A model generated the notes under the pieces. It worked only from the letters and a program-made list of their open reading frames with translations, had not been told where the DNA came from and did no database searches. Source: Adiantum capillus-veneris (taxonomy: Eukaryota > Streptophyta > Polypodiopsida > Polypodiales > Pteridaceae). Taken from it: a stretch of 64,000 bases of DNA. The stretch lies in the NCBI GenBank assembly GCA_014529385.2, contig CM043963.1:4653001-4717000 (forward strand), written 5' to 3'. Below, one piece after another: positions 47,141-56,898 of the stretch (positions are counted from its first letter, which is position 1; each line of letters begins with the position of its first letter). The position numbers were made by a program, and so were the translations under genes.

Positions 47141-48357
47141 CATTAAGGTGATATATATAGCTTTGAGTAGGGGCTCATATGCTGATCGTAGAGGTACGTG
47201 AGTGTTGTTGTTTTGCTATCAACAATCGTGCCTCCACTAGGAGAATCAGAGGAATATGTAAGAATAGATACATCTTTAACACTGATGCTTTTTTTGTAAT
47301 GAGGTGTGCACATGAAAAAGTTTATCAGAGTTCAATTTCAACTACTTGGTAGGTGAAAAGTTAAGAATCAAGTCATTGAACTTACATATTTTGTAAAGTG
47401 GAAATATAGACAAGTCTAGGCATTTTCCAATAACAAGGATTCCCCCACCGTCGCCTTCATTTTCCAAGCATTGGGCAAACACTCCACATGCTTCATTCTT
47501 GCTCAAGTTGTGAAATAATAGATAGGTGTGCTTCCCAAAACCTAGAGTGCGATCTAGAACCTGATTGAATCACACAACTTCCCACCCCGTCTTGTCATAC
47601 AACTATAGAAAAATGGTGAAAACCATGAATGATTCAAAGAGCGATGTAGACAAAAAGAGCATCAGATTTGATACCACTCAAAAGTTTCGGTAAAAGTACA
47701 ACACAAATAGAAAATTTTCTTAATAAAACTAACCCAAAAGCCACAATCGCGCTCGGGGGGTTCACTATGTGTAAAACTATCATATCACGTGCATTCAAGA
47801 TAAGTTTGTAAAACTCCTTATTTGTGAACTTTCTTAGGAGTATAATGTAGCCTTTTTTTTTTTAATCTATAAGTTTTTTTCAAATTTGAAAAAATAATGC
47901 CCTTCTATATATATATTTCCGTAAGTTTCAAGAACTTTAAATACCCTTCTGTTGAACTCACGTGAAAGGTTACATTTTTATTAGATGACCTCCCCGGGCA
48001 ATGGTGCTTCCATTAATAGAGTTGTTTTCTACTTCAATGTTGACCTGCAATGAATCTGATAAAAAATCCCTTCTGATGAGATTTCGTCCCCATAACCAAG
48101 CTGATAAACATAAGCTTCTTCAGCAAGACATCCACTAGAGGGAGCATTGCAGTACTTGTCCCTACACAACACTCTTGAGCTCGTTAAGGATGCACCAATA
48201 TGATAATTTTGTCCTCTCACAAGGATCATAAACTACCCCTAGCTCAATTGTTTTTGTGCAAGTTATGAAGTTTACCCACACAAGATCACTCCTGGTGTCC
48301 AATTGTACATAGTATTTGGAGGGAGGTGTTCCTAATTAAATTTCTCTAAAATATAAC
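47141..48357 (-). pseudogene. Nepenthesin-like aspartic protease (family A1), broken
   Basis: Minus-strand exon from about 48357 (acceptor TTTGCAG) reads L-G-T-P-P-S-K-Y-Y-V-Q-L-D-T-R-S-D-L-V-W-V-N, the first active-site segment, with D-T-G-S changed to D-T-R-S. It continues to Y-Q-L-G-Y-G-D-E-I-S-S-E-G near 48090. A second exon (about 47600-47395, acceptor CTATAG) has L-G-F-G-K, V-F-A-Q-C-L and G-G-G-I-L-V-I-G. A third (about 47306-47150) has G-G-T-I-V-D-S-K-T-T-T-L-T-Y-L, the second active site, with D-S-G-T changed to D-S-K-T. Stops occur at the start of the first and second exons and a frameshift near 48220. No C-terminal exon identified. This is the only host gene relic here with a clear enzyme identity. 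Confidence 0.85.
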
Positions 48358-48397
48358 CTGCAAAGGTGCACCGGGCAAAGATGTAATGTTCAATGCA

Positions 48398-48400
<3 letters not shown>

Positions 48401-48450
<50 letters not shown>
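48401..48450 (+). repeat. (GA)n microsatellite
   Basis: About 25 units, just upstream of the aspartic protease relic on its coding strand. Confidence 0.9.
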
Positions 48451-48452
<2 letters not shown>

Positions 48453-49629
48453 GGACTAGTGTACAAAGGATTGTTTTTGAGTGGATGTCCTATCTATGAT
48501 TTTAGGTAATGGTAACTTAGAGAAAGAGAGAAAGGAGAAGGGGCAAAAAATTTAGAAAAATCGGGGCTTTCTAAAGGAGGCCTTGGTCCATCTCGTTTCT
48601 ATTCCTAAAATGGACCAATGAGTCAATGCCAACGTGGATGGGAGAATTGGATCAAACGCTAAGAGTTGGGTCCCCCATTGCCGCCCTAACAAGTTTAGTA
48701 GTTTCAAGAGTTCAAATTTGTTGAAGAGTACTCCTACTATAAAAGTGTGGAAAAGTTGTTTTGGGTAACAAGTTTAGTAGTCCCCCATTGCGCTAACAAG
48801 TTTAGTAGTTCTCAGAGTTTAAATTCGTTGAAGAGTAGTCCTACTATAAAAGTGTGGAAAAGTTGTTTTACTCCGGATAGAAAGAAACTCAATGGCCTTC
48901 ATATGAATTTTGAAAAGGAAAGTGCAAAACGAATTGTTATTTGTTAATGATCTAGAACTCTCTAATATTGAGTTGCATCCACGGATAGAAGGGGAAAGGA
49001 GTCCATGTTTAGGAAGAGTCCTGATTTCTCGTAGACCTACCAGTGTTGCACTACTATTTCGTGTAAAGTGATGGTATTAAGCTATTACTTATGAAGAAAA
49101 TCAATGAGCGCATTCATCTATACACTCTTGCCAATGGCAATTGAAGGCGCATTCCACTTTTAGGTTGAAATATCTCATAAGCGGCATCTCCCAATCCTTC
49201 CCTTGTGGGTGCGACCAGGTTTCAACAACATACCTGTTGTCCCTGCTCACCTTGGGTGTGACCCGACTCTAAATACTTGGCAAAAGGTTGATATACGTTG
49301 CGCCACTATTTTCTAGGAATCTGTTACCCAAATCATACTAAAATTATAAAAGGAGACCGTAAAGATGATTTAGCAACTTCTACTCGATCCCACTAACGTT
49401 ACAAATCCATAACGGGACCTACACGCCAAAAACTATGTATCTTAAGAGTGGAGAACATTAATAGGACACCCACATGCTGAGTTGGAATCTAATTTATTGT
49501 TTTTCCCCTCTAAAAATCTAAAAGCCTAGGCAAAAGGAAATTTGAAGGAAAGAAATCTTGCTATTTTGAAAATAGCAAGATTGACTTCTCTAGAAGTCAC
49601 TGAAGAGAGTTCTAGAATCTCTCTCTCTC
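48451..49629. other. No recognised gene; contains a 110-bp-period tandem pair
   Basis: AT-rich. The pair at 48671-48869 is the only structure I see. Confidence 0.4.
48671..48869 (+). repeat. Diverged tandem duplication, period about 110 bp
   Basis: 48671-48762 and 48781-48869 both run TCCCCCATTG...GTGGAAAAGTTGTTTT with scattered differences. Confidence 0.8.
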
Positions 49630-50310
49630 TCTACACTGTTTTTGCATAGGGACAACATAAGAGGTATTGTGATATTTTTTTAAAGATGTGTCGCCTTTAT
49701 GCAAAAATAGTGCAGCTACACTAATTTTGTGTAGAGACGACACAAGTATTGTTTCCTCTCTATGCGAAAATAGAGTAGCCGAACAAATGTTTGACTACAC
49801 TATTATCGCATAGAGACTACAAGAGTTTTTTTTTTAAAATATTTTCTAGTATTGTCCCTTATAGAGTAGCCGATCCGAATACACTATTTTCGCATAGGGA
49901 CGACACAATTGGCCTTTTTTCAACATTTAGGTAGTGTCCTCTCTATGTAAAAATAGAGTAGTTGGACCAATGTCCGACTACTTTATTATCACATAGAGAC
50001 AAAATGAGTTTTTTTTTTGACATTTTTTATGGTAGTGTCCTCTCTATGAAAAAATAGAGTAGTCGTCAGCTATACTATTTTCGTATAGAGGGGACACACT
50101 TTTATCCTTTAGATTGTGGACTTTTGAACTTCATAAGGAGGCCTAACATAGTGTGTCCAGGAAATTCAATGGATCTTTATGTCATTATATATTCATTAGA
50201 GATACTTTTTTTAACTTTAATTGAACGTGTCCTCTCAATGCAAAAATAGGGTAGCCGGATGTATGTCCGACTACACTATTTTCGCATAAAGAAAAAACAA
50301 GTCTTATTTT
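49630..50310. repeat. Array of six ~55-bp palindromes
   Basis: Units near 49691, 49758, 49861, 49942, 50044 and 50237 each pair an arm like CTATGCGAAAATAGAGTAG with its complement around a short centre. They are joined by spacers with AGACGACACAA or its reverse. Such dense inverted units resemble subterminal repeats of a DNA transposon. No terminal repeat or target duplication was identified. Confidence 0.75.
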
Positions 50311-50435
50311 TGGTGCAATATCAATAGAATGTTTCTCTCTAAAGTTAATGAAGAGGTCTAAGATAGTTTGTTGAAGAAAAACTATAGTGACTCTATGCTC
50401 ACAATTTTTCCTCCTTTTATGTCTAATCTAAAGAT

Positions 50436-51284
50436 ATGGCAAGGAGTCAGGACCAAACAAACTGCAAGGAAGGTTCCTAGAGAAAATGTCAACCAGGAGA
50501 TGTCAAGGGAACACCAATTGATTTCAAACCAACAGAAAAAGGTGAGAGCTCAAAAGGGGACAAATGTGAGAGATCAAAGGTGGACAAAGGTGGGAGCTCA
50601 CAAGGAGATAAGGGAGATACATCCTTCAAGCAACATACCAAAAAGGGAGTGGGTATGAAACTCCCACCTGTAAAGAAAAGGAGATTATCTTAGAAGGTGA
50701 GATGCTTAAGGGAGATAAGGAGAGCACAGAAGGCTCTAACAATTGAAATTCCAAGGTTTCCTTTTCAAAGGGTCTATAGGCAAATAGCAGAGCAATCTAA
50801 GATTGATATGAGATGGACAAGAGGTGCCTTGGCATGTATGCGAGAGGTTGCTGAAGAATTTTTAATTGAGCTCTTCCAAGATGCATACATATATGTAGCT
50901 CACTCTCACAAGGTCACACTTATGGACAAGGATATGAATATCTTGAGGAGATTAAGGTACATATTAAACAAAATTTTTGAGCCTGTACCTCTACAAGATG
51001 AGAAAAACTTCAACATTTTCATCATACCCCCATCATGAAAGGCAAAACAACATGAAATGTTGGTTGAGGAAATAACAAAGGATGTTGTTTTGGAAGAGCC
51101 CAAAGTTGACAAGGAGCTGGAAACAAATGAACTCAGGGAGATCGAAGTTCAACTCCCTTCGTTGCCGAGAGGTGTCAATTCCATAGACTTCTTGGTGGCT
51201 GATTTCTTAGAGGATGACCTTCTTCAAAGAACAGATTATATTACCCTGGATGCTGAGTGTGTTGAAATCCTCAAAGATTGGTAA
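50436..51284 (+). pseudogene. Histone H3 / CENH3-like pseudogene
   Basis: ATG-GCA-AGG at 50436 is followed, after seven extra bases, by codons for T-K-Q-T-A-R-K, together the canonical H3 N-terminus. A K/S/G-rich tail follows (50481-50690), ending P-P-V-K-K-R-R-L-S, then TAG at 50691. The histone fold follows at 50694-50960: L-R-E-I-R-R-A-Q-K (alpha N), F-P-F-Q-R-V-Y-R-Q-I-A-E (alpha 1), R-W-T-R-G-A-L with F-L-I-E-L-F-Q-D-A (alpha 2), H-K-V-T-L-M-D-K-D and L-R-R-L-R (alpha 3). R-W-T, V-T-L-M and R-R-L are CENH3-like, but loop 1 has canonical H3 length. The frame then extends into an acidic segment after a TGA at 51036, ending at 51284. Two frameshifts in the tail and two stops make it non-functional as read. 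Ordinary H3 origin is the alternative. Confidence 0.72.
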
Positions 51285-51467
51285 AGAGAGATCAATGACC
51301 ATACAATGTCTAATGGTCTTGCCATAGTTAGTGATAAAAAATGCAAAGCTAGTGGTTGAATACATCTACTGCAACGCAAAAAAGACTATTAGAGTAATCA
51401 TTTGACAATATAAATAGGGAAAGATTTGCTATTAGGGTAAGCTAACACACTAATCTTTCTTTGCTAG

Positions 51468-51680
51468 AATTTCTACACCGACAACCATGTTTGGTGGGAA
51501 AGGGCAAAGTTGATTAGATATATGGTCAGTTTCCAAATAGCACTACCCACAACACCTAAGCCCCCAAAGGAACGAAGAAGCCAAAGGAAGAGGCCAGGCA
51601 CCATAGAGGTCAAGGAGGATCCACTGAAAAGAGAAAAGGCAAAGAAGCCAAAGAAGGAAGAGAAGCCAAAGACATACCCG
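51468..51680 (+). other. Exon-like Lys/Pro-rich stretch downstream of the H3-like relic
   Basis: A CTTTGCTAG acceptor-like site at 51467 precedes an open frame reading F-Y-T-D-N-H-V-W-W-E-R-A-K-L-I-R-Y-M, then a Lys/Glu/Pro-rich run. A GGTAAAG donor-like site follows the previous frame at 51280. I do not recognise the protein. It ends where minus-strand LINE sequence starts. Confidence 0.35.
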
Positions 51681-52290
51681 TGCTATTACACATGTGTAAA
51701 AGTAACTTTCCATAGTGATTTGGCTCTTTCTCATCCATTGAAGTACAATCATACAAGTGAACTTCCTCCAACTCCCTTGAAATGTATGGCATATCAAATT
51801 GTTGAGTATCATGTTACAATATTTTTGTGCGAGCATTTATATCCCCAAAGACAATAACATCACTTTCACCTTTAAAATAAGCAATATCATCCTCTGAATC
51901 AAAAAATGGCTCATCTTTTTTCATGCAAGGGTAAAAGGGGGACTGATGATGAGGAATGTAGCAACCAACTACAAAAATGGGTGCTCTTTTTGGTGTCATA
52001 ATTTTCAGCCATACATAACGTTTGTGCTTGTCATCTTTCACAATTGATACAAAATCTTCCAATTCTTTCATAACCATACATGATACCCCTTCTTGCCCTC
52101 TTTGTTGCTTGAGATTATTGAACACATCAATGAATGTACATTGTAATACTCCACCCCGTTAATCCTTTGTGTATCATGCTTCCAAGTTTCAACAAGATGT
52201 ACAACATTGGCTTGGCTTGTTAGTTCATCAATGACAACCCCCGAATTCCCTGGGTATCCATTGAAATTCCAAAATCATACTTTCATTTGT
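51675..52290 (-). mobile_element. LINE endonuclease (EEP) fragment
   Basis: On the minus strand, W-N-F-N-G-Y-P-G near 52270 starts an apurinic-type endonuclease. V-E-T-W follows, then V-V-G-C-Y-I-P, G-D-I-N-A-R-T near 51820, and after a frame change I-S-R-E-L-E-E-V and N-H-Y-G-K-L-L-L (51610-51792 frame). This is the EN half of an L1-type LINE without its RT. It could come from the same family as the RT piece at 8.6-9.8 kb, but that cannot be shown by eye. Confidence 0.75.
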
Positions 52291-52594
52291 AAGTTAGCCT
52301 CATTGTTTTTGCATTCCTATTTGCTCAAGGGACTTGCATCCTCAGGCATGTTTTTGTCATGAGAGAGAGAGAGAGAGAGGAAAAAAAAAACCTATCGGGC
52401 TACCTTCCCACATATATGTGAGGCATCTCCTTGCTGCGCACAAATTGTAGCAGCCACATATGCATTGGGCAGAGGTCTCCTCGCGCACGCCTCCCATTCT
52501 CTTCCCCGAAGTCCCCTTTACTCAAGGCTTGGACTCTAGAAGAGACACTCTATTTCGCCTATTAGTAGCTATGGTAGAGCTCGGCTTGGGGACT
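52291..52594. other. Spacer with a short GA run
   Basis: (GA)n near 52362-52379. No gene seen. Confidence 0.4.
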
Positions 52595-53090
52595 CACTAC
52601 AAGAGGTTATGTGCACTTGTGACGCTTTTAGCGACGGAAATACATTGGGTTTTTATACTCCCCAGAGTTGCTAAGACCGTCGCTACGGGAACGTCGCTAT
52701 ATGCGTCGCTATCTGCGTTTCTATCTACGTTGATATATGCGTCACTATATAGCGACACAGATAGCGACGGTTGCAGGCTTCCAATAGCGAAGCTTGTAGA
52801 AATGTTGCAGAGCCTTATATAGTGACGCTTATAGCGACGCCCGAGGGTAAAAAATTTTGGGTGGCAGGGCATTCAATCATCCATATTGAATGTTTCAATC
52901 GCTACGGGAATGTCACTATTTGCGTTTCTATCTACATCGCTATATAGGGACACAGATAGCAGCGGTTGCAGGCTTCCTATAATGACGCTCATAGCAATGT
53001 TGCAGAGCCTTATATAGCGTCACTAACCGAAGGTAAAAATTTTTGGGTGGCAGGACATTCAATCATCCATATTGAATGTTTCAATAATAG
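52595..53090. mobile_element. CACTA element end with subterminal repeats
   Basis: CACTACAAGAGG at 52595 matches the CACTA terminal signature. Behind it are many copies in both orientations of a short motif, AGCGACG or its complement CGTCGCT. A segment of roughly 190-210 bp is present twice (about 52680-52890 and 52900-53085), both ending with the same string around CATTCAATCATCCATATTG. The opposite end was not found in the window. Confidence 0.7.
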
Positions 53091-53644
53091 AGTAAACCTA
53101 AATGAATCCAAGATAAGCCTAGATTGACCTTTGAAAGAAAGTGCAAGGTATAGACCCAAAGTAGTCACCCACAAGACAATATAACCATTAACTCCATCAT
53201 GCATAGTATTGTTTGTAGAATAAAGATACAAAACTGACAAAAGTAATTGGACGAAAGTAAATCAATGACAATTATACGCATCATAGGAAAAATCACTTGA
53301 TTGTTAAGCTTTGCAAATGTAATAGTTACAACACAATTGTCATTATTGAGAAAATACATGGTTTTCCAATAGTTACAAAAAGACATATACACGTCATCTC
53401 AATATACGATCTATGACAAAAGGAAACTAATGCTATCTGGCTACGGCTACGGCTAGACTGACGTCGTCTAATTGGACATCTCATTGTATCCAAGCAGCGT
53501 ATCTGTCGGATTCTGCAAGAAAAAACAATAAGACGTACTTTCTGTAAGTATAAGCATATTATTACAAAACAATTTATTTTCTTAGCTTATCATTAAAATA
53601 CAATAAATGTAAAAGAGTAAAGTGAAATACTAACCATGCCGCCA
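53091..53644. other. No recognised gene
   Basis: AT-rich sequence between the subterminal repeats and the minus-strand gene; probably the 3' side of the same CACTA element. Confidence 0.4.
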
Positions 53645-54646
53645 CAAGAACTCAGAATCTTCATCACGGCGTTTAAGCCCTTTCTGCCTACGTACTTGCG
53701 CTCGTACGGTGTGGGTCATGTCCTGTCATCGACCACTGTTCAAAACATACGAAGAATCCATTATGTTAGAATTTAAAAGTACAAATAGACATAACTATCA
53801 AACCTAAAGAGCAATGCAAAAACACCTACAAAATTGACCTCAAATGATGTCCACCTGCCGCTCCCCAAGTGGTGCGAGCTCCCTACCTTTACTCACTCTT
53901 TGGCTCTCTCCTTTTGTTGCTTTCACTTGTCAGGATTCTCGCGCGCTGCTCCCTTCGCATTCTTCCAATCTTCTTTGGCTCTGGCTGCTCCACCCATGCT
54001 TTATTGCTTTTTGTACTTCAGAACGCTTGTGCTTGCAGTATTCGCGCATTGGAACCTTCACTCACGTCTTCATTGAAGCGCTCATCCTGACTTGACACGA
54101 GAAACTCATCATGCGGCATGCTGCTGACTCTGTCTTTTAATTCACTTGGCACTTCACTCCAGGTGTTTAGTATGTAGTTTCTAAACACCTGAGAGCAAAT
54201 ACCGCACATGCGCAAGATCACCTTCTTGCCTTCGTCATCCAAGATGATGCCGCCTCTGATGTCGTCCGAGTACAACAAGCCCTCTCTCCTGTGACGCGTG
54301 AACCTAGGTGTCTCGGAACAGATCTCTAGCAGCGTCTCGATGGGGGTACGGATGCCAGGTGTCTCCACTGGAGTCTGGGCCTCGAAGCGAGGAGTGTCGA
54401 CAGGGGTGACTTCCGAAGGAGTAGCTAGTGGTGTGTAGCCAGGAGCCGATAGTAACGCAAAACCTGGTGTAGATAGCGATGTTGTGGTTGGTGTGGGGGT
54501 GAAGCTTCGGAGCACACTGAATGCTTCAAAACAGAGGGAGACACTGAAGGAGTGGAACGACGTGATGGTGCTCCAAAGCGATGATGGTCCTCGTACCACC
54601 TCCTCTGCTGGGGTGTTAAAGAAGAAAGAAACTCATCATTATCCAT
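53645..54646 (-). pseudogene. CACTA accessory protein (Transposase_24 / Ptta-En/Spm-like), broken
   Basis: The minus-strand frame starts M-D-N-D-E-F at 54646, rich in Ser/Pro/Thr, and shifts frame within the first 100 codons. The next frame (to 54018) has a Thr/Pro-rich part, then I-L-N-T-W-S-E-V-P-S-E-L-K-D-R-V, which fits the W-x-x-[IV]-P-x-x-[LV]-K pattern of the Ptta/En/Spm family. A basic Arg/Lys-rich part (about 54015-53845) and a small exon (about 53740-53645) follow. It reads toward the CACTA end at 52595, as expected for a gene inside that element. Family call is moderate. Confidence 0.45.
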
Positions 54647-54749
54647 ACCTACATTAAACACACAAACATTTGATCTTAATATTGTATGGAGAAGAAAACA
54701 TGGACAAATTATAATCTATACTGTAGATAATAGGGAGAGGGAATCCTGT

Positions 54750-54751
<2 letters not shown>

Positions 54752-54781
<30 letters not shown>
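54752..54781 (+). repeat. (GA)n microsatellite
   Basis: About 15 units. Confidence 0.9.
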
Positions 54782-54784
<3 letters not shown>

Positions 54785-54888
54785 TCATAAAGGGGAGGGA
54801 TTCCTGTGTAGAAAGATTACTGTGAAGTTCTTGTGAATTTGTCTCCCATGTGCATTCTACGTATCCTATTAAAGGATGAAACTTGTAA

Positions 54889-55026
54889 TGCGATGGAGAC
54901 TGAGGCTACAATCGCGAAAGAGGTGATCCGTCCCTGCTCATAGATGCTACTCGTCCCTCCACCAGCAGCATCTATGAGCAAGGACGGATCACCTCTTTCG
55001 CAATTGCAGCCTCATTCTCCATCGCA
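54889..55026. repeat. Long near-perfect hairpin, 60-bp arms and 18-base loop
   Basis: 54889-54948 and 54967-55026 are reverse complements with four mismatches by eye; the loop is ACTCGTCCCTCCACCAGC. A transcript from either strand would fold into a long stem. It sits at the edge of the Gypsy RNase H/integrase relic. It could be a young inverted duplication or a small-RNA precursor. Confidence 0.85.
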
Positions 55027-55660
55027 GTCGGAGCACAGTGCTGCGTCGGCGTATCAGACTTTCACGACACATCAAGGAGTGTCCTTGCTTGTGAGAACAT
55101 ACCTCAAGCATACCTAGAGTGGTATCAATGACGATTAAACACAATTTAAATTTCTCAAGTATAGCATATGTTACAAAATCCGGATCTGTGGTGTACTGAT
55201 CTACCATATCCTCGAAGCTTCGATGATGTATTGCAGAAATAGCCAAAACCAAGGGCTTTCGAGATAAGGCATCTATAGTTCTTTTGTCCTTGCACATGGA
55301 CTATCTGGAAGTGGAACTGTGATAATATGTTAGTCCATCGCATCTGCTTTTCCGAAAGTTTCTTCTACAACAAGAGAAATAGCGTAAACTTTGATAATCT
55401 GTAAAAACGGTAAAGTCAGCTCCGAGTAGATAATGCCGCCACTGTGTGAGAGCATGGATAACTGCTAATAGCTCTTTCTCATAAATCTGTGCCACCAACT
55501 TAGGACGTGAAAACATCCTGCTCTCATAAGCAATAGCATGGCCTTCTTGCATCGAAACTGCTCCTAAACTACGACAACAAGCATCACAATAAACTTCGAA
55601 TGCATTTTGCAAATCTGGCCAGGCCAACAATAGTCTCACAGTCAATTTCTCTTTGAGAGT
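55027..55660 (-). pseudogene. Gypsy RNase H and integrase N-terminal fragment
   Basis: Minus strand, 55645 downward: F-E-V-Y-C-D-A, L-G-A-V, H-A-I-A-Y-E-S-R, Y-E-K-E-L-L-A-V-I-H-A-L and W-R-H-Y-L-L-G are the standard Ty3/Gypsy RNase H wording. Then, in changed frame, F-Q-I-V-H-V-Q-G-Q-K-N, D-A-L-S-R-K-P and D-P-D-F lead toward integrase. The D-A-S-x-x-x-L-G motif is C-R-S-L-G here. RT is absent upstream. It is not obviously the missing part of the 24.5-37 kb element. Confidence 0.85.
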
Positions 55661-55961
55661 GTGAAAAGCAAGATAAAGACTCTATGGCCGTTCTCTGTGA
55701 CACCACCGGATACGACAGGATGTAGGCACATTGTGATACACTTTTCTGCTGACACGCAGAGTACATCCTGCTCTGTATATGTACATGAGGACTCCTCGAC
55801 AGAGGATGTAGCCCAACGGACGGCACGCTCTTCCTAGGCTTGGGTTGGAGAAACTCTACAATCAAGACTATCTCGGGGTTGCTCGGATGCGGATTACTCC
55901 CTATCCAAGCCGGCCTCGAATATAGCGAGATGGCTGTTGTCGCAGCATCGATTTTTTCTCA
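55661..55961. other. No recognised gene
   Basis: Short spacer between the Gypsy fragment and the second LINE. Minus-strand frames exist but match nothing I know. Confidence 0.4.
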
Positions 55962-56222
55962 ATGACTCTCATGGAATGTACAGGGATTAGGTGAACCTTG
56001 GTTTCAACATCAGAGGAGTCGCTTGCGTCAGGAGCTTCAACGATGCCTTGTGGGTGGTACAATTGATATTCATATGCTGCAGGAGCACCACCTTTGTGAG
56101 AGCCACATTCGGAGATGATGTCAGGTTTTGTGTGGTTGTTATGAGACATTTTGGTTTTCTGCTTTTGGGCCTGGAGGCATCCAGGGAGGTGTTGTATGAC
56201 TATTGCGGACTCATGGCAACAG
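55962..56222 (+). mobile_element. LINE-2 endonuclease, 5' part
   Basis: The plus strand reads L-S-W-N-V-Q-G-L-G-E-P-W then L-R-Q-E-L-Q and M-L-Q-E-H-H-L, the start of an L1-type endonuclease. It is cut by Copia-2 at 56222 and continues at 61405. Confidence 0.8.
56218..56222. repeat. Target site duplication of Copia-2 (left)
   Basis: AACAG, identical to 61405-61409. Confidence 0.93.
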
Positions 56223-56499
56223 TGTAGACATGTAGTAGTGTTAGTGTGTATACACGCTTCACCAGGGGCACTTTTATCCCACTGGGTTTTTCCCCCTGGA
56301 CATCCGGTGTGAAAGGACACCTTATCTCTTAGGGTTTCATATAAGCTTTGTAGCTCTAAGTTTGTATACACTATTATTCCAATACAGAGAGAGAGACTAC
56401 AGAGATCTCGTACACAAGCTCTGTGTCTTCTCCTTCTCCATCTTCTTCCTACTCTGAGTTGCTGTCTTCCTTCTGTTTCCTGTTTCATCATCTTCAACA
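56223..56499 (+). repeat. Copia-2 5' LTR (277 bp)
   Basis: TGTAGACATG...CTTCAACA. TATAAG at 56340-56345 is the likely TATA element, followed by a GA-rich start region. One difference from the 3' LTR (CTAAG versus CTGAG). Confidence 0.95.
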
Positions 56500-56501
56500 A
56501 T

Positions 56502-56513
56502 TGGTATCAGAGC
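56502..56513 (+). other. Copia-2 primer binding site
   Basis: TGGTATCAGAGC, two bases after the LTR; initiator-tRNA-Met type. Confidence 0.93.
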
Positions 56514-56898
56514 AAGGTGATTTCCAGAGCCTCTACTTGCGTTTTCGCGTCCGCGCGCGCAATCGCAGTTTTCAGGCAGTTTTCGGAAAATTTGTTCGTG
56601 GGAGCATCCTCGACGTTCCGGGAGTATTCTGAGTAGGCGACCTGAGGTTTTACCCCCCTTTCGAAGCCGTTCAAGCCCTCAGAATTTCGTTCTGAACAGC
56701 GTAGCAGAAGTTACTTTTCCGAGGTGTTTAGATCAAGAGGGTGTGCTTTTTGACAGATTTTCTTCAGGTAAACAGTTCTTTTGGGAAGCAGCTTGTCTTA
56801 GCTTTGTGCTGAGATTTTGTGTAGAGTTTTGCTTGGATTGGAGAGGAGATTTTTGAATCTCTTGGAGGTTCTTTTGCTCTCTTGTGTGCATCTACAGT

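Noticed and set aside
55901-56500. 199-codon minus-strand frame
   Set aside because: Antisense to LINE-2 and the Copia-2 5' LTR; the LTR part recurs at 61103-61456 for the same reason.
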